64,000 nt of DNA from Eudorina sp. 2006-703-Eu-15 (Eukaryota > Chlorophyta > Chlorophyceae > Chlamydomonadales > Volvocaceae), in contig BDSI01000045.1 in assembly GCA_003117195.1 (NCBI GenBank), positions 781,564-845,563 of the forward strand, in the 5' to 3' direction. The translations under genes were made by a program, and so were the position numbers. Below the pieces are notes generated by a model. The model saw only the letters and a program-made list of their open reading frames with translations. It was not told the DNA's origin and made no database searches. Below, piece after piece: positions 46,146 to 58,235 of the stretch (the first letter of the stretch is position 1; each line of letters opens with the position of its first letter).

Positions 46146-47632
46146 CCAGGCCCATTTTACTGCCCATTACTGCCCCTAGCCGATGCACTCTGGGGTCTGG
46201 AGCTCTATCAGACCCCCCTTTTCCTTTTCGACGTCGGATTCATCTGTCTTAGCAGTAGGGCATAGTCATACATAGATATTTAGAATTAATAACCCTAGCG
46301 TTTTTGTAGGTGCGGGACGAAGGGGTTCATTGCAGCAGTGCCGTTTAGTGTTTCGTATGCCGCCTCTCGCCTGTGGGGCTCTGGGATGCGGTGCGTCGTG
46401 GGATTCTGCTACCTGACGGAGATGGAATTTGGCTGTCGTCTGGAGGGCGTGGGTGACGCTTGGCGAGATGGGTCCCTGCAGGCTTGCCATGGCTTTCCCT
46501 CAGGGCCCCTCAGGGCCAGGCCACGCCACGCCCCGTCCTCGAGTTGCTTGCTGCATACTGGTTCCGGTTGGATGGCGTAGTAGATGCTGCGCGTGTGTTT
46601 AGCGCGGAACAGCACCCGTGATGTTCGTGGGGCTCCAGACGCGTTCCTCTGCGTGCGGTCATCTTGCGGCAGGGGTGCGCGGCTGCTTACCGGTGCAACT
46701 CCACACGCACGACCACATGGCAGCGTGATTATGTCGCAGTTGATAAAGTGTTAGTCTAGTAGGAGCCCTTAGGTTGGTGATTTAGCCTGAGCTGACATGT
46801 TTGTGAAGTTCCTTATTTGTGACGCAAGGATGCACCTCAAGCGTGGTGCAAATGTCACAAGTCTTTTACTTCACATATCATGAAAGCGACATGAGCCAAC
46901 TGGGGTTCCGATAGCCTGCAATCCTGGTTAGCCGCCGAGCCAACCGTCGAACAGTAGCAAGCGCGTAGACGTGCAGCGAATGTGCTGCAGGTAACGTATG
47001 GATACAGTGTATTTATATTTGTTTCGCATGTGATTTAAGCTCAAGGAAGTCATTCTCGTGCTTGTCTTACACGAAACAGATAGATTTAACCACGACGCGT
47101 CGTGCAGCGATAACTTCAAATCTCGACAGAGGCGAGATCAAGGTAATCATTGCCATCAGCACAAGGGGTACACTTGTCAGACGGGCTACAGAACCTTAGA
47201 AATTTCGCTCCGTCCTCGTACATCGGATGCCGAGCTCTTCACTGTGAGCGTCGAACAAGCTTATCTGTGCCATCTATGCATACTTCACTGTGACTCTGCA
47301 TGTAAAACATCCTTTTTAATTCGATAGGCTGCGCCTTTCTCCGAGGCATTAGACCTAGTTGGTTGTAAGCCCCCAATCATGTACACGCACAGCTCCTTTT
47401 GCATAACTATGCATCTATAACGGCTGCAAATTAGTGCTCGACTTGAACCACTTGCCATATTCAGTACCACGCCCGACGCGAAAGCAAGCCAGCGGAACTT
47501 GACAGCACAAGTGCCACCTTTGGAGAAGTGGCCTTCTCCCATGCCGATTTCACAATTTTGCCAACATTAATTTAGCCAGAAAGTCAGCCAAGGCTGCGCC
47601 ATTCGTCGAACCAGTACTGGTACTGCTTTGCG
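46146..47632. other. Intergenic region upstream of the HET-like gene
   Basis: No supported gene. AT-richer DNA at 46720-47560 presumably includes the promoter and leader of the gene starting at 47633. Nothing distinctive seen. Confidence 0.45.
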
Positions 47633-50600
47633 ATGACGAGTTGTACTGCTGGGGTAGAACAGGAGCGCGACGCCGACGCGGACGACAGCATCGGAACCAG
47701 CATAGCAGACGAATCCTGCGCCGCCTCGCAGCCCTCGGCCCCGGGTCCTGCTCCGCCGGACTCCGTTGACGTGCGCAAGGTCGCCATCCCCGCATCCCTC
47801 CACGCCAGCCATGACGAAGTTCCGGTGTGCGACGCCACGAGCTTCGAAGCAACGTGCTCCCAGTCACCGACCCTTGGCAGCGCGGCTGTCCCCGTGGCGG
47901 CCCTCGAAACGACGCCCTCACGCCGCATCGGCTCCGAAACCGGCGCAGCCGGCTCCGAACCCGGCATTGTCCACACCTCCCTCGACTACGCCGCCGCAGG
48001 CAGCTCGTCCCCCGGCTCAGTGCCCGGTGCTCAGCCGACCGTCGCGCGCCCCGGCAGCCGCGCCAGGAAGACCACCGACGGCTTCGAGACGCCGCCGCCG
48101 CCGCCGCCCCGTTTCATCCTGGAGCCGCCTGCCGGCGCGCGACGCGGACCAGGCCGGGGGAACTTCGTGGAGTCGCTCTCAGGAGCCAAGATCCCCATGC
48201 CGACCAAGAGGACGGGTAAGAGAGGCCGCGCCCAAAACATCACATAAATTCCCGCCGTAACGTCCGGTCCGGTGCGCTGCGGTGCGGTACACGTTCGCAG
48301 CGGCGACCGGTTTGCGGGTTTTATCGGCGTGTTGGGGACACAGCAGGATGCGCGCTCGGGCACCTGGGTGTGTGCCGTACATGAACACCGACTGCCCGCC
48401 CTGCCCCTGGAGCCGCTTCCGCGCTTTGGATGGTTGGTTCGTGTGCACCTCGCACGTCCGGACCGCGTGCCCAGTGATGGCTTGGTGCCCCATCTTTGTT
48501 ATACGTGACCCCTCTCGCGGGTGAGGTTTTAGGTTGACCGACAATGAACGGGCTCCATCAAACAGCCCACACACAGCCCTGCCTAGGTCACCAACCCATC
48601 ACCGCTCCGCCTGTGAACGCTCGTGACGCCCCGACGGCCCGCGAACCCCAACGGCGGATGCCGACTTCCACCCCCCACCATGCCACCATGCGTTCCCCAG
48701 AGACCGAAAACCCGCACCACCCAACCTCGCAGGCGCGGCGCTGGCACCCTCACCGCTCTCCCCGACTCCCCCGACGCGGATCCTGAATCCACAGCAGTAC
48801 GGCAGCTCAGTGCGAAGGAGCTTGGACGGCGCGTCGGCCCGGATGGCCGGCTGCGTCGTGGCCTGGGCCGGCGGCGCCGATGACCGCGGCGCGGGCTGGC
48901 CGGTGGAGAGGTCGCCGCGGAGCCCCGACGGCGGCACCGGCGCCCCGCGGGGCCTGCTGCCCTCGCTGGACATCCGGTCGTTCAACCACTCGTCTTCTCC
49001 CGCTGTTGCCGGTGCGGCTGCCGCTGCGGCGGCGGGTCGGTCTCCAGGGTGGCTTGGCGGCAGCGGCGGCGGCGGCGGCGGCGGCGGAGTCGGCAGGCCG
49101 CGCACGGTGTCGCAGCCGGGAGAGCATCTGCCAGCGCCCACGAAGGCAGCCCCCGGGGGCCACGGCTGCGAGGGCGGCGGCGGTGCCCGCACTCCAAGGG
49201 CCAGTACGCGTACTCCCCGTACCAGTACCAGCTGCGCCATTGCCACCGGGGCCAAGAGCCCCCGCCAGGCCCGGGCGGGGGCGGGTGCGAGTGAGGGTGA
49301 GGGTGCGGGTGCGGGTGCGGCTACGGGCACGGTGCAGAGGCCCCTGCGGAGGCAGTCGGAGCCAACCGTGCCCCGCGACGGCCTTGTGCAGCAGCAGAAG
49401 CAACAGCAGCAGCAACAGCAGCAACAACAGGTGAGTGTGTGTTTGATTGTGGATGAGCCGCGAGGGTGTGTCGGTGCGTGGGAAGGGAGGGGGGTGGGGG
49501 TTGAAGGGCGGTTCGGTGGGTTGCGAACGGCGGTCGCGGTGTCCTGAACGGCACCGATCGGGAAAGGGTCCAGCCGGGAACGGGCCGATTCTCACACAGA
49601 CATACAGGACCCGGCGGTGGTGTAGCGCCCTGGCGGCTGCTTGACGCACTTTGTTTGTTGGAGCCGACAGCCGGGGATACCGATTGCAGTACGGAACGGG
49701 TATGGCATCGTCTTTCGTCTATGCAACGGCGGCGATGTAAGCGCTGCGGATATGTATCCAATACGGTACCTTCGACGCGCGAGGTTCGCTGCGGGCGAGT
49801 CTCCTCCGCAAGTCCACACCGCCGGAGGGTCGGGAACGGGGAAGGAAGCTGAAGCAGGAACAGCAGCAGGACAGACAGCAGAACTCCAGTCACGCCAACA
49901 GGACGCACGCCCGCGGGCACACAACACGCATTATTTGTGCATTCCTCCAACCTCCATGTGCGCATCCGGTAGTCCGTTTGCGCCGCCCTAAACTGCCGCT
50001 CGTGGATGCGCGTGGTGACCTGTACGGCATCTCCAGCAGCGCTCTGGCAGCGCTCTGGCAGCGGCGAAGGCACCCACCTGTCTGACGTCCGTTTTGGTGT
50101 CGTCCCGTTGGTGGCCCCATGCTGTGCCCTCTGGCCTGCTCCGCAGAAGAGTAGACACAAAACTGGTAAGGTTGGGACGACCGCCGGTGTAAAGGCGCAG
50201 CCAAGAACACCACACCGGCGACCAGCTCCGCCGTCTCCAGTGTCCACGGCGACTCCCGCGGCTCCTCATGCTCCCGACGGGGCCAAGGCAGCACAGGGTG
50301 CGGCGTCGCCCAGCCAGGGCGGTGCGAAAGCGGCGCGTGGCAGCACGGCGGCGGCACACATCTCGCAGGTACGGGTACGGCACGTTGGCATGCGCGCCTC
50401 CACGACAGCCGCAAGGCGAGCAAGGCCGCATTTCACACACACACACACGCACAAGCCCTCCCTTGGCCCAGTTCTGTTTTACACACACGCAACCCCTCTC
50501 ACGTACTGCCGTACCGTGCGTCGCATCCATCGATGTGCCATCGCGCACCGAGCGCTTTGTTGCAGGCGGATTCACGATACGGCACCAGCTCCTTCGCAAC

Positions 50601-52871
50601 TTGAATGAATAATGAATGAATGAACGTTACAGCGGACCCCGAACGGCGTCCCCCAGCTTGTCCCGCCGCGCCCTATCATATGCTTGCACAGCCGCACAGC
50701 CGCACAGCCGCACAGCCGCACAGCCGCACAGCCGCACAGCCGCACAGCCGCACAGCCGCACAGCCGCACAGCCGCACAGCCGCACAGCCGCACAGCCGCA
50801 CAGCCGCGCAGCCGCACACACAACACCTCTGATCTCAGCAACTCATGAAAGCCTGCACACATGCCCCTGGCATCCTGCCGGCCCCTACAACAGCACCTCA
50901 CCATGGTGTACTGCTCACCTTACCGTACTGCTCGCCGTACCGTACGGCCTCACCGTGCCACGTATTCCTCTGCGCGCCAGTTCGCCGTGTCACTGGCGTG
51001 GCTCCGGAGCTTCACGCAGGAGCACCGGATCCGCGAGCGCGGCCTCACCACGCTGCAGGTCGTGCAGCAGATTATCAAACCGCGGACCGCCGAGCGGCAG
51101 TGCCGGTTCGCGGAGCTGCTGCTGCTTCCCGCGGCGCCGTCGTCCTCGCCGTCGCGCGGGGCCGCGGCCCCTGGCGGCGGCGGCGCCGCCGCCGGACCCG
51201 GCGCCGGGGCATCGCGGCCGGCGCCTTTGGGGCCGGTGTCGCAGGGCAGGCCCTTCTACTATGTGAGTCACGCCTGGGGCCGGCCGTTCGATGAGACGCT
51301 GCGGATGCTGGAGGAGCACCTGACTGAGGGGCATCAGGCCAGGTGGCGGCTGCGGTTCGAGCGGCCCCCGCCGCTGCTGGCCCCCGAGGAAGCGTTTGTA
51401 TGGCTCGACATATTCGCAATCGTGAGTACGTGATAGATATCCTGTGCGTACTGCGTACTGCGTACGGATCCACGTGTGTGTCACGCACATGGAGTTGTTA
51501 CGTTTCCACGCACACGCTGTGGGGCGGGCTTCCTCGCTAAACACATACGCACACACCCACACGCCCAAACCCAAGCCCGAGGCCCCCCAGTCGAACCGTC
51601 GCTCTCGGGCAGCAGCGCAATTTGACATATCTCCCAATTTTCCATACCCCCCCTTCAACCGCGCGTCCCTGACCTCCGGGGGTCCCGTTGAGCCCCCAGA
51701 ACCAGCACCCGGAGTCCGGACAGCAGCAGCAGGAGCAGGACCTGGGGGAGCTGGCGGGTGTCATCGCCGACTCCGCGGGCGTGTTTCTGGTGCTGGACGG
51801 GGACGGCGACGGCGCGCGGGTGCTCCGACGGGCTTGGTGCCTGTGGGAGGCGTGGCAGAGCGGCGTGCGCGGGGTGGGACTCACGCTGCTGTCGTACGGC
51901 GTGTCGTTCAACAAGTTGCAGCTGGTGAGTTTTCTGAGGCGTGCTCAAACAATCACATACACTCCTACACGCCTACACACCTACACACCTACACACCTAC
52001 ACACCTACACACCTACACACCTACACACCTACACACCTACACACCTACACACCTACACACCTACACACCTACACACCTACACACCTACACACCTACACAC
52101 CTACACACCTACACACCTACACACCTACACACCTACACACCTACACACCTACACACCTACACACCTACACACCTACACGCCTACACACAGACGCACATAC
52201 GCACCGATGACCCGCGGGGTCCACTGTAACATCATTGATAATATGTATTGATATCGATGAACCGCATGGATGTGCATGCGCGCATGCGCGCATAAAACAC
52301 ACATGTGTTGACGTACACTGACTTGCTATGCAAACGAGCTGCGTTGAAGTGCTTGGGCTCGGTGATTGGAAACCCCACTACTGGAGCCAGCCCATTCTCG
52401 CGCGCGCGTGGTGTCCTCCATTCACCGTGACCCCCTCTGCTAGTCCATCCCCACATCCAGACAGGCTAAACGCACCCTCCCATCTGTGCGGCACCATTCC
52501 AGGTGTTCTCCGAGGTGAATGTCCTGAAGGCCGAAGCGACCGAAGAGGCGGACCGCCTCCGCATCCTGGCCGATGTCCAGCAGAGCCCGGGCGGCGCGGA
52601 GGCCATGACCCGCCAGCTCAAGAAGGCGTTTGTGGACGGGCTCACGGCGCTCGAGTCGCCCGTCGAATTTGTGCTCCACCTGCGGCGCGTGGGGCGGCTG
52701 GAGGAGGCGGAGCTGTGCGGCTACCACGCCGTGAACAGCTGCCGCCTGGCGGGCGACGTGGAGGGCATGCGCGGCGCGGTGGGCGTGCTGCTGGACATGT
52801 ACTCGGAGCAGGGGCGGATGTACGACTACGATATCCTGAGCCAGGCGTGGGACATGTCGATGGGCGTATAG
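47633..52871 (+). CDS. HET/TIR-like 'VSHAW...WLDIFAINQ' domain protein with polyQ
   Basis: Six exons, 47633-48215, 48811-49430, 50147-50368, 50981-51421, 51700-51924, 52503-52871, all join in phase to 819 residues. The first about 475 residues are disordered (Pro/Ala/Gly/Ser) and include a polyglutamine tract at the end of exon 2 (about ten Q). The ordered C-terminal part starts FAVSLAWLRSFTQEHRIRER. It carries FYYVSHAWGRPFDETLRMLE, then FVWLDIFAINQHPES assembled across an intron, then AGVIADSAGVFLVLD and LRRAWCLWEAWQSG. This order resembles the fungal HET domain (W-x-D-x-x-x-INQ) and the related TIR-like fold, and recurs in protist and algal proteins. A helical tail (SPVEFVLHLRRVGRLEEAEL...) may be TPR-like. 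The biochemical function is unknown. Introns 3 and 5 hold 8-bp minisatellites beside retroelement tails. Confidence 0.8.
50608..50648 (-). mobile_element. Minimal non-LTR 3' end in intron 3 of the HET-like gene
   Basis: Plus-strand GAATGAATGAACGTTACAGC then GGACCCCG. On the minus strand this is the shared 3' signature ending GTAAC, followed by an (ATTC)n tail instead of (TAA)n. Only about 25 bp of the element is left. Confidence 0.65.
50690..50815. repeat. 8-bp minisatellite (CAGCCGCA)n in intron 3
   Basis: About 15 copies of CAGCCGCA, nearly perfect, ending in CAGCCGCGCAGCCGCACACA. It lies within intron 50369-50980, about 40 bp from a retroelement 3' end. Confidence 0.97.
51608..51660 (+). 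repeat. Short dispersed intron repeat near an acceptor
   Basis: GGCAGCAGCGCAATTTGACA, then TATCTCCCAATTTTCCATAC and a C-run, ending about 40 nt before the acceptor at 51699. It resembles 2136-2190 in sequence and in position relative to the splice site. Confidence 0.5.
51957..52192. repeat. 8-bp minisatellite (CTACACAC)n in intron 5
   Basis: About 28 near-perfect copies of CTACACAC. It encodes a spurious Thr-Pro-Thr-His-Leu-His-Thr-Tyr repeat. The unit differs from the Chlamydomonas telomere repeat CCCTAAAA. A retroelement 3' end follows directly at 52205. Confidence 0.97.
52203..52240 (+). mobile_element. Minimal non-LTR 3' end abutting the minisatellite
   Basis: ACCGATGACCCGCGGGGTCC, ACTGTAACATC and ATTGATAATA: the shared 3' terminus, truncated to about 38 bp, in plus orientation within intron 5. 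Confidence 0.75.
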
Positions 52872-54693
52872 CAGCACCGTGCGCAGTAGTCACGGAATGC
52901 CCTGGTGTGCGGTGCTTGGTGCGGGGTTCCGGTCTCGTCTGGATCGGTACCAGCACCGCCGCCGCCACCCATCGTGCTTGAAGTCTTATACCTGTTTCGT
53001 TTGAAGCTCAATGGGTGCGCAGTCCTTGGTAGGGGTTGATGAGACGAGGCACCTACGGGCTATCTGGGCCCGTTGGAACACCCGGTCGGGATACGGGTCC
53101 ACCTTGTAACGGTTGCATTACAAAACTGGGTTCGGACAGGCGGGTGCAGGTGTGGCCGGTGAGATGTGTCACATGAGCACATCGGCCTAGTCGCGGGGCC
53201 CTAGCCCGTCTGTTGTTCCCTCGGAGCTGAGAAGCTTGGAGCCGAGCCGTACGCGTGTGTGTCCAGGGAGGATACGCGTCTGACCCCAATTGCATGTGTG
53301 CACATGTGTACATAGGTGGTGGCTGATTGCGCTGTGGACGAACGAATGTGGAAGAGTGGATGTGTGGTTCTGGTTGTTGTATTCGGTTGGCGTTTGGTGC
53401 AGAGCGCACCTTTAAAATTAGGAACTGTGGGGGAACGCGACTCTGCTGGCGCGCGTTGTCATTGGGGTTGGCTGATTGCCCAGGGTTGCGCCGTGACGCC
53501 GGACTATCACTGATATTGGCGGCTCTCGTTGCTTGGTTGGCGCCTTTGGTTGGCTCTCGTTGCTGGATCGCTTTGCTTGGTTTTGCTGTCATGAGTAGTT
53601 GCCGTAGGGAGTTGGAGGCGACACGGGGTATGTGTGAGCCAAGGAAAATTGAGGCTGCCTCGGGGGGAGGTGGTGACCTCCGGGGGAGGAGATAGCCAGC
53701 GGCACCAATGTATAATTGCACGGGAGGTATTGCTTTCGTATTACCGCTGCAGTGAGATAACATCGTGCGTGTTGTACGGCGCTGCCGTGCCGTCATCAGT
53801 CAGAGCCGGCGTGCGTGTGTGCACGGTACGGTGCCGTACCTCCGAACAGTCAAAGCCCGTCCTCCTTCGCAGCTGCGGAAAGCTCGGCACGATTGGGCTA
53901 AACCTAAGCACGATAGTATGCGATTGCTTCGAACGGTTCTGATGGCTGTTCCGAGTAGGCTGAAATGCTGAGTTTGTTTAAGGCAGGAGCGCTGTCGTAG
54001 TCGAGTCAGGGATGCGGTGCCCGCGGTGTGCAATATTTAGTCAACTGCTTCCGGTTTGGATCACTTCTGTGGCGATGTACTTGTATGGTAGCATGAGCAT
54101 GTGCTTTTGGCATAGCCGCGCGGACGTGTTGGGTGTTGGGGCAAGTCCTGCAGATTTTCAACGTTACAAAGTTGCAGAGGCGACTTTGTTCGCACATGCA
54201 TTCCCCACAACATTGCGGGAGAGCAACCAAGCGTCACCTGGAACCAAGCGTCACCAACCGGCTTCTCAAACAGTCACGCTTGCAAAATGTCAGTTTTAGT
54301 TGGCATGCACCAACCAGCAAACAGGCAAAAAAATGGATTGTCTTCTCAGGTGGTCCCAGATGGACCCAAAAAACAAGACGATGCCAAGACCCCAGGGCAT
54401 GCCGCAACCGCTAACCGATGTCAAGGACACCACCCCAAACAGCGCCAAGTGCAGCAACTGAAGGCTATTGGCAAAGCGTCGTACACCAACCGTGGGTTGG
54501 GGTGGCTGTGGTGGCAATGGAGTGCCAACGAGCAGCTCATCTTTCATCACACCCACTGCATGCCGCCGGCCCCAACTTCCACTCGACCCCTCCCCGCTCC
54601 GGAACTGCTCAGTTCACTAGATCGCCGAGTTGCCGTCTGCCAAGCAGAGTATTACACGGTACGACAGACTGGGACCCTGCCGGCTCTTTAGTG
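52872..54693. other. Intergenic DNA between the HET-like gene and LHCBM copy A
   Basis: Apart from the SINE fragment at 53015-53125, no gene or repeat array is recognised. TTACA at 54652-54656 (TGTAA on the minus strand), about 55 nt past the LHCBM stop, is a candidate poly(A) signal for copy A. Confidence 0.5.
53015..53125 (+). mobile_element. 5'-truncated SINE (3' part only)
   Basis: GGGTGCGCAGTCCTTGGTAG through GGAACACCCGGTCGGGATAC and CCTTGTAACGG matches the 3' 110 bp of the full SINE at 62495-62799. Its TGTAA at 53105-53109 lies about 235 nt after the stop of the HET-like gene. Confidence 0.85.
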
Positions 54694-54694
54694 C

Positions 54695-57600
54695 GCAGTG
54701 CTAGGCTGCATTTACGCCGAGGGGGTGAACTTGGTGGCGTAGGCGAACGCGTTCACCGCGCTCGGGTTGGCGAGGTGGTCGTTCAGGTTCTCAATCGGGC
54801 CCTTGCCGGTCACGATGGCCTGCACGAAGAAGCCGAACATCGAGAACATGGCCAGGCGGCCGTTCTTGATCTCCTTGACCTTCAGCTCGGCGAAGGTGTC
54901 CGGGTCGTCAGCCAGGCCGAGCGGGTCGAAGGCGCCACCCGGGTGCAGCGGGTCCAGGCCCTCGCCCAGCGGGCCGCCGTTGGCGCGGTAGGCCTCAGCC
55001 AGGCCCATCACCACGACCTGAGGGAAGCCAAGGGGAGGGTCAAGAGGGGCTGTGAGTGGCGAGGCGCGGTGCGGTAGCCAGGGGCAGCCTCAGGCTGACG
55101 TCGACGAGTCAGAGCTGACACAGCCACACAGCGGGGTGCGCGAAAATTGTGTAGGCATCCATGCATCGCAGTGATATATATACCGACGACGTACGACGGG
55201 TTTGGTGTTTGGGCTCCCTTGGGCCGAGTGGCACATATCCTGGGGCGTGTCACAAAGCTGATCAACTGACGCTCTATTGCCTGCTGGCATCACCCCTCTT
55301 TTCCCAAGCAGAGGCGAATGTCCCACTTCCCCAAGCACTGACCGGCACTGTCATCTTTGCTGAGTTTACAGCGACTCCTATCGAGGAAACCCACCTGGAA
55401 GGCCAGGGTGGCGATGATGGACTGGGCGTGCACCAGGTTCTCGTTGCCCAGGTAGTTCAGGCCGCCCTCAGCGAAGATCTGAGCGCCAGCCTTGAACCAC
55501 ACCGACTCGCCGAACGAGACGCCGGCGTACTTGGACAGCAGCTCCGGGGTGATGCAGCCCAGAGCGCCGAGCATGGCCCAGCGCGCGTGGATCAGCTCCA
55601 GCTCGCGGTAGCGCTTGAAGGTCTCCGGGTCAGCCGACAGGCCGGCAGTGTCCCAGCCGTAGTCGCCCGGGAACTCGCCAGTCAGGTACGGGGGAACATC
55701 GTTCTCGGAGAACGGACCTGCAGCGATGCGGCGAAAATATATTCATTTGCAGTAAAATCAAGTAGTGCTTTGATAGCAGAGGCAAGTCGCTAACTCGATT
55801 GCTGGTAACAAGTTTGCAAGCATACATAAGACAATATTCTGCTTACATGGTTGCACACCATTACATCAAATCTATGGAGATCTTTATCAATGCAATGATA
55901 CATAACAACATATCTGCCGTGAATAGGGTCCTCCGAAACGCTGCTATGTAGGCAAGCCGTGACACCTATCGTCCGAAGTGGCTCACCCAGGAACTTCGGC
56001 CGGTCCGGGCCATACCACTCAATGGCGGCACGGGGCACCACGCGGGCAGCCTGGGGGCGGGGGAGGACAGGGGCATCCGTGTGACAGCAGGAATGTCGTA
56101 CGTACTCCGATATGTCTGCAGGTCGCTGCGCTGCCCGCCGTGATGCTATGAGATCAGATCCATAGCGCTCAGACGCAGACTGGTAAGCGAATAGGATAGG
56201 TGTCTAGGATGCTCAACTGCGCTGCATCTATGTAATGTCAACGCCGACTCACCCGGCTGGCCACGGTGGGGCGCACAGAGCTGCGGACAGCAGACTTCGC
56301 AATAGCAGCCATTTTCGAAGGTGGTATGGAAGATAAATAGACCCAGACGAAAATATCTGTATACCACTACATCTGCGCTCAAGGCTTTTGACCCCGCCTG
56401 CAAGCCACAGGGCCCAAGTTCGTACCAGGGCTTGATTGCTCGGCCAGATTGTACATCGCTCGCGAATCCGGCCTTCCGATTCTCTCTGTATCCGATCATT
56501 GTCCCTTATCAATTTGACATTGTCAAGGCGCAAATGACGGGGAATCTCACAACGACGCGGCAAAACCCCTCTAATCGTAACTGCAACCTGGCCAAAGTTG
56601 TTCCCGACCGAGGTGACCACTTCGAAATTTAAAGACAAGAGCACATGTTTGAGGCGTACAGATCGACCAAGATATCTAATTTGTTGCTAGCTGCTGTCTA
56701 TTCAAACTTTCATGGCCGTTTCTGATTCAAGTCTAGGAATGTGGACAATGTTTGGAGTTACGCGATACAATAGGCACGGCATACACCACACGCGAGCAGC
56801 GCTGGTCAACGTAACGGGTTGGGCCGTCATGCCGTGGGGCTCGTGCCTGAACCCTACATATTGTGGCAAGGCGGAGTGAATAGCACCATATGAGACGGTG
56901 ATTTGGAGTGCTGAAATGCATATTAGCCATCGGGATTCGCCTGCTTTAGGCACTTCGCGAACGAAAGAGTCAACCCTGCGCCGACGACAGCTGCAACTCT
57001 CAGATTCACTCGTCGCTAGCGGGCCCACAGAAGGCGCCTAGGGGCATGGGCACGCAACGGCGCGCAGCATACATGTACGCCCCGTTGAGTACTCTGATCT
57101 CAAAGGAACCCAAGAAAGGATTATCCACGCCACGATAGGCCCGTAAATCGCTCCCTCACCGCTCAGTTGATTCCTGTTGATTACCCTTACTCTGGCGGTG
57201 ACCCGACAGCAGGCAGCATAGTGACACCCCCTTCCTCGCCTTTCAACCATGCGGCACATCTCACCAGCAAGCAACTCCTCCCCACTCATGCGTGATGCTG
57301 CTCACCGCAACAGCCCGTAATGGGCTGGATGGTTTCGGAGGCATCCCCGGCACCGTGATTTCCCCTCCGGACCACGTCATCCGCCTGCCTTCGGGCGCTG
57401 GCGTTAGTAGGTGGCTGCGAGAGACACCCCTATCCGCCACTATCAAACGCGCCAAACACACCAGCAAGGCCAGGCCCGATCACGAGCTGGCGGTGGCTCC
57501 CAGCGTAACGCGTAGGCCCGGTCGGACCTCAGGGCGGAAAGAGATGAGGGACCCCCCCCTTCAGTCGACGTTGCCCTGGTTCCATCCGTTTGGGCCCCAG

Positions 57601-58200
57601 GGCGCTTCAGAAGGCCACACGCTCCGTACCAGCTTGTGAACTTGGTTGGGGCATGCAGGGACGTGAAACGACCGGACCACGTCGCTCGCACCCAACCGTC
57701 ACCACCAACTGGCATGTACGGAAACAGCGGGACGGCGCCCGTGCGCCGGGTTTGAGGAAGATGACATCCTGCTTGGGCCGCTACACCCTCGTGTGTCATC
57801 GGTGCGTGACAGCCGACATCGCCTCATGTGCGATGTCGTACATGGAACCAACGAGCACCGAGCACCGCCAGGGGCCACAGCTTGCACGACCTGCCCCACG
57901 CGGATGGATGTACGTGAGGCCACACGCGCTCTCGTCCGTGCGCGACGGAGGCAGCTTCCTGAGAGGGCCCACTGTGATGCTGACGCTGATACACGCCCAA
58001 CGGGAGCTGCCGCTGGCATCCTGTCCTGGCCACTGGATGACCCTAGGTCTGGATGTCATAACGCGCCTGAACCCTGGCCTCCATCGCCCTGATCTGATCG
58101 ATAGCCTGCCGTGTGATGGCGCGCCCGAGCTCCCTCACTCGCATGCTACCGCGGGTCATCGGTGCTTGGCCTGCTCATGTACCGGCCCGAGTGCGCGTCT
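54695..58200. repeat. Segmental duplication unit A
   Basis: Left unit of a tandem duplication covering LHCBM copy A and about 1.9 kb upstream of it. The left breakpoint is at GCAGTGCTAGGCTGC (54695 here, 59395 in unit B; offset exactly 4700). Similarity continues to about 58195 (ending CATGTACCGGCCCGAG), with indels. Unit A lacks the SINE and the MITE present in unit B. Confidence 0.88.
54712..56312 (-). CDS. LHCBM: LHCII chlorophyll a/b-binding protein, tandem copy A
   Basis: Major trimeric light-harvesting antenna protein of photosystem II in the thylakoid membrane. Minus-strand exons 56312-56253, 56050-55987, 55717-55395 and 55017-54712 join in phase to 250 residues, normal for LHCBM. Transit peptide [20 protein letters not shown]; the mature N-terminus has the trimerisation motif WYGPDRPKF. 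Helix B carries [20 protein letters not shown] (E..H.R chlorophyll/salt-bridge residues). The lumenal loop and helix C run from [20 protein letters not shown] to [17 protein letters not shown]. Helix A carries [20 protein letters not shown] (E..N.R), and the end is ATKFTPSA. All pigment ligands are intact. Exons 3 and 4 appear identical at nucleotide level to copy B 4.7 kb to the right; the 3' UTRs differ because the duplication ends about 18 nt past the stop. The exact LHCBM number cannot be assigned. Confidence 0.97.
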
Positions 58201-58229
58201 TGCACCCAATCATCGCACCCCAAACATGT
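56313..58229. other. Upstream region of LHCBM copy A, duplicated
   Basis: Includes the LHCBM promoter; on the minus strand CTATTTATCTTCC lies about 30 nt before the ATG and might serve as a TATA-like element. No gene is supported in 56400-58200, although the minus-strand segment ending near 58030 (GRAITRQAIDQIRAMEARVQ) is conserved in unit B and could be a decayed gene or element fragment. At 58148 CCGCGGGTCATCGGTG resembles part of the non-LTR 3' signature. Confidence 0.45.
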
Positions 58230-58235
58230 GTAGAT

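Noticed and set aside
50616..50904. Frames with Cys-Gly-Cys-Ala-Ala or Arg-Thr-Ala-Ala-Gln-Pro-His repeats
   Set aside because: Artefacts of the (CAGCCGCA)n array in intron 3.
51957..52192. Interstitial telomeric repeat
   Set aside because: Unit CTACACAC does not match CCCTAAAA or other known telomere units; it is an ordinary minisatellite.
51444..52229. Plus-strand frame with Thr-Pro-Thr-His-Leu-His repeats
   Set aside because: Product of the (CTACACAC)n intron array; the real exons of the gene use splice sites that exclude it.
53053..53796. Minus-strand 247-codon frame
   Set aside because: No recognisable domain or splice context; partly overlaps a SINE fragment.
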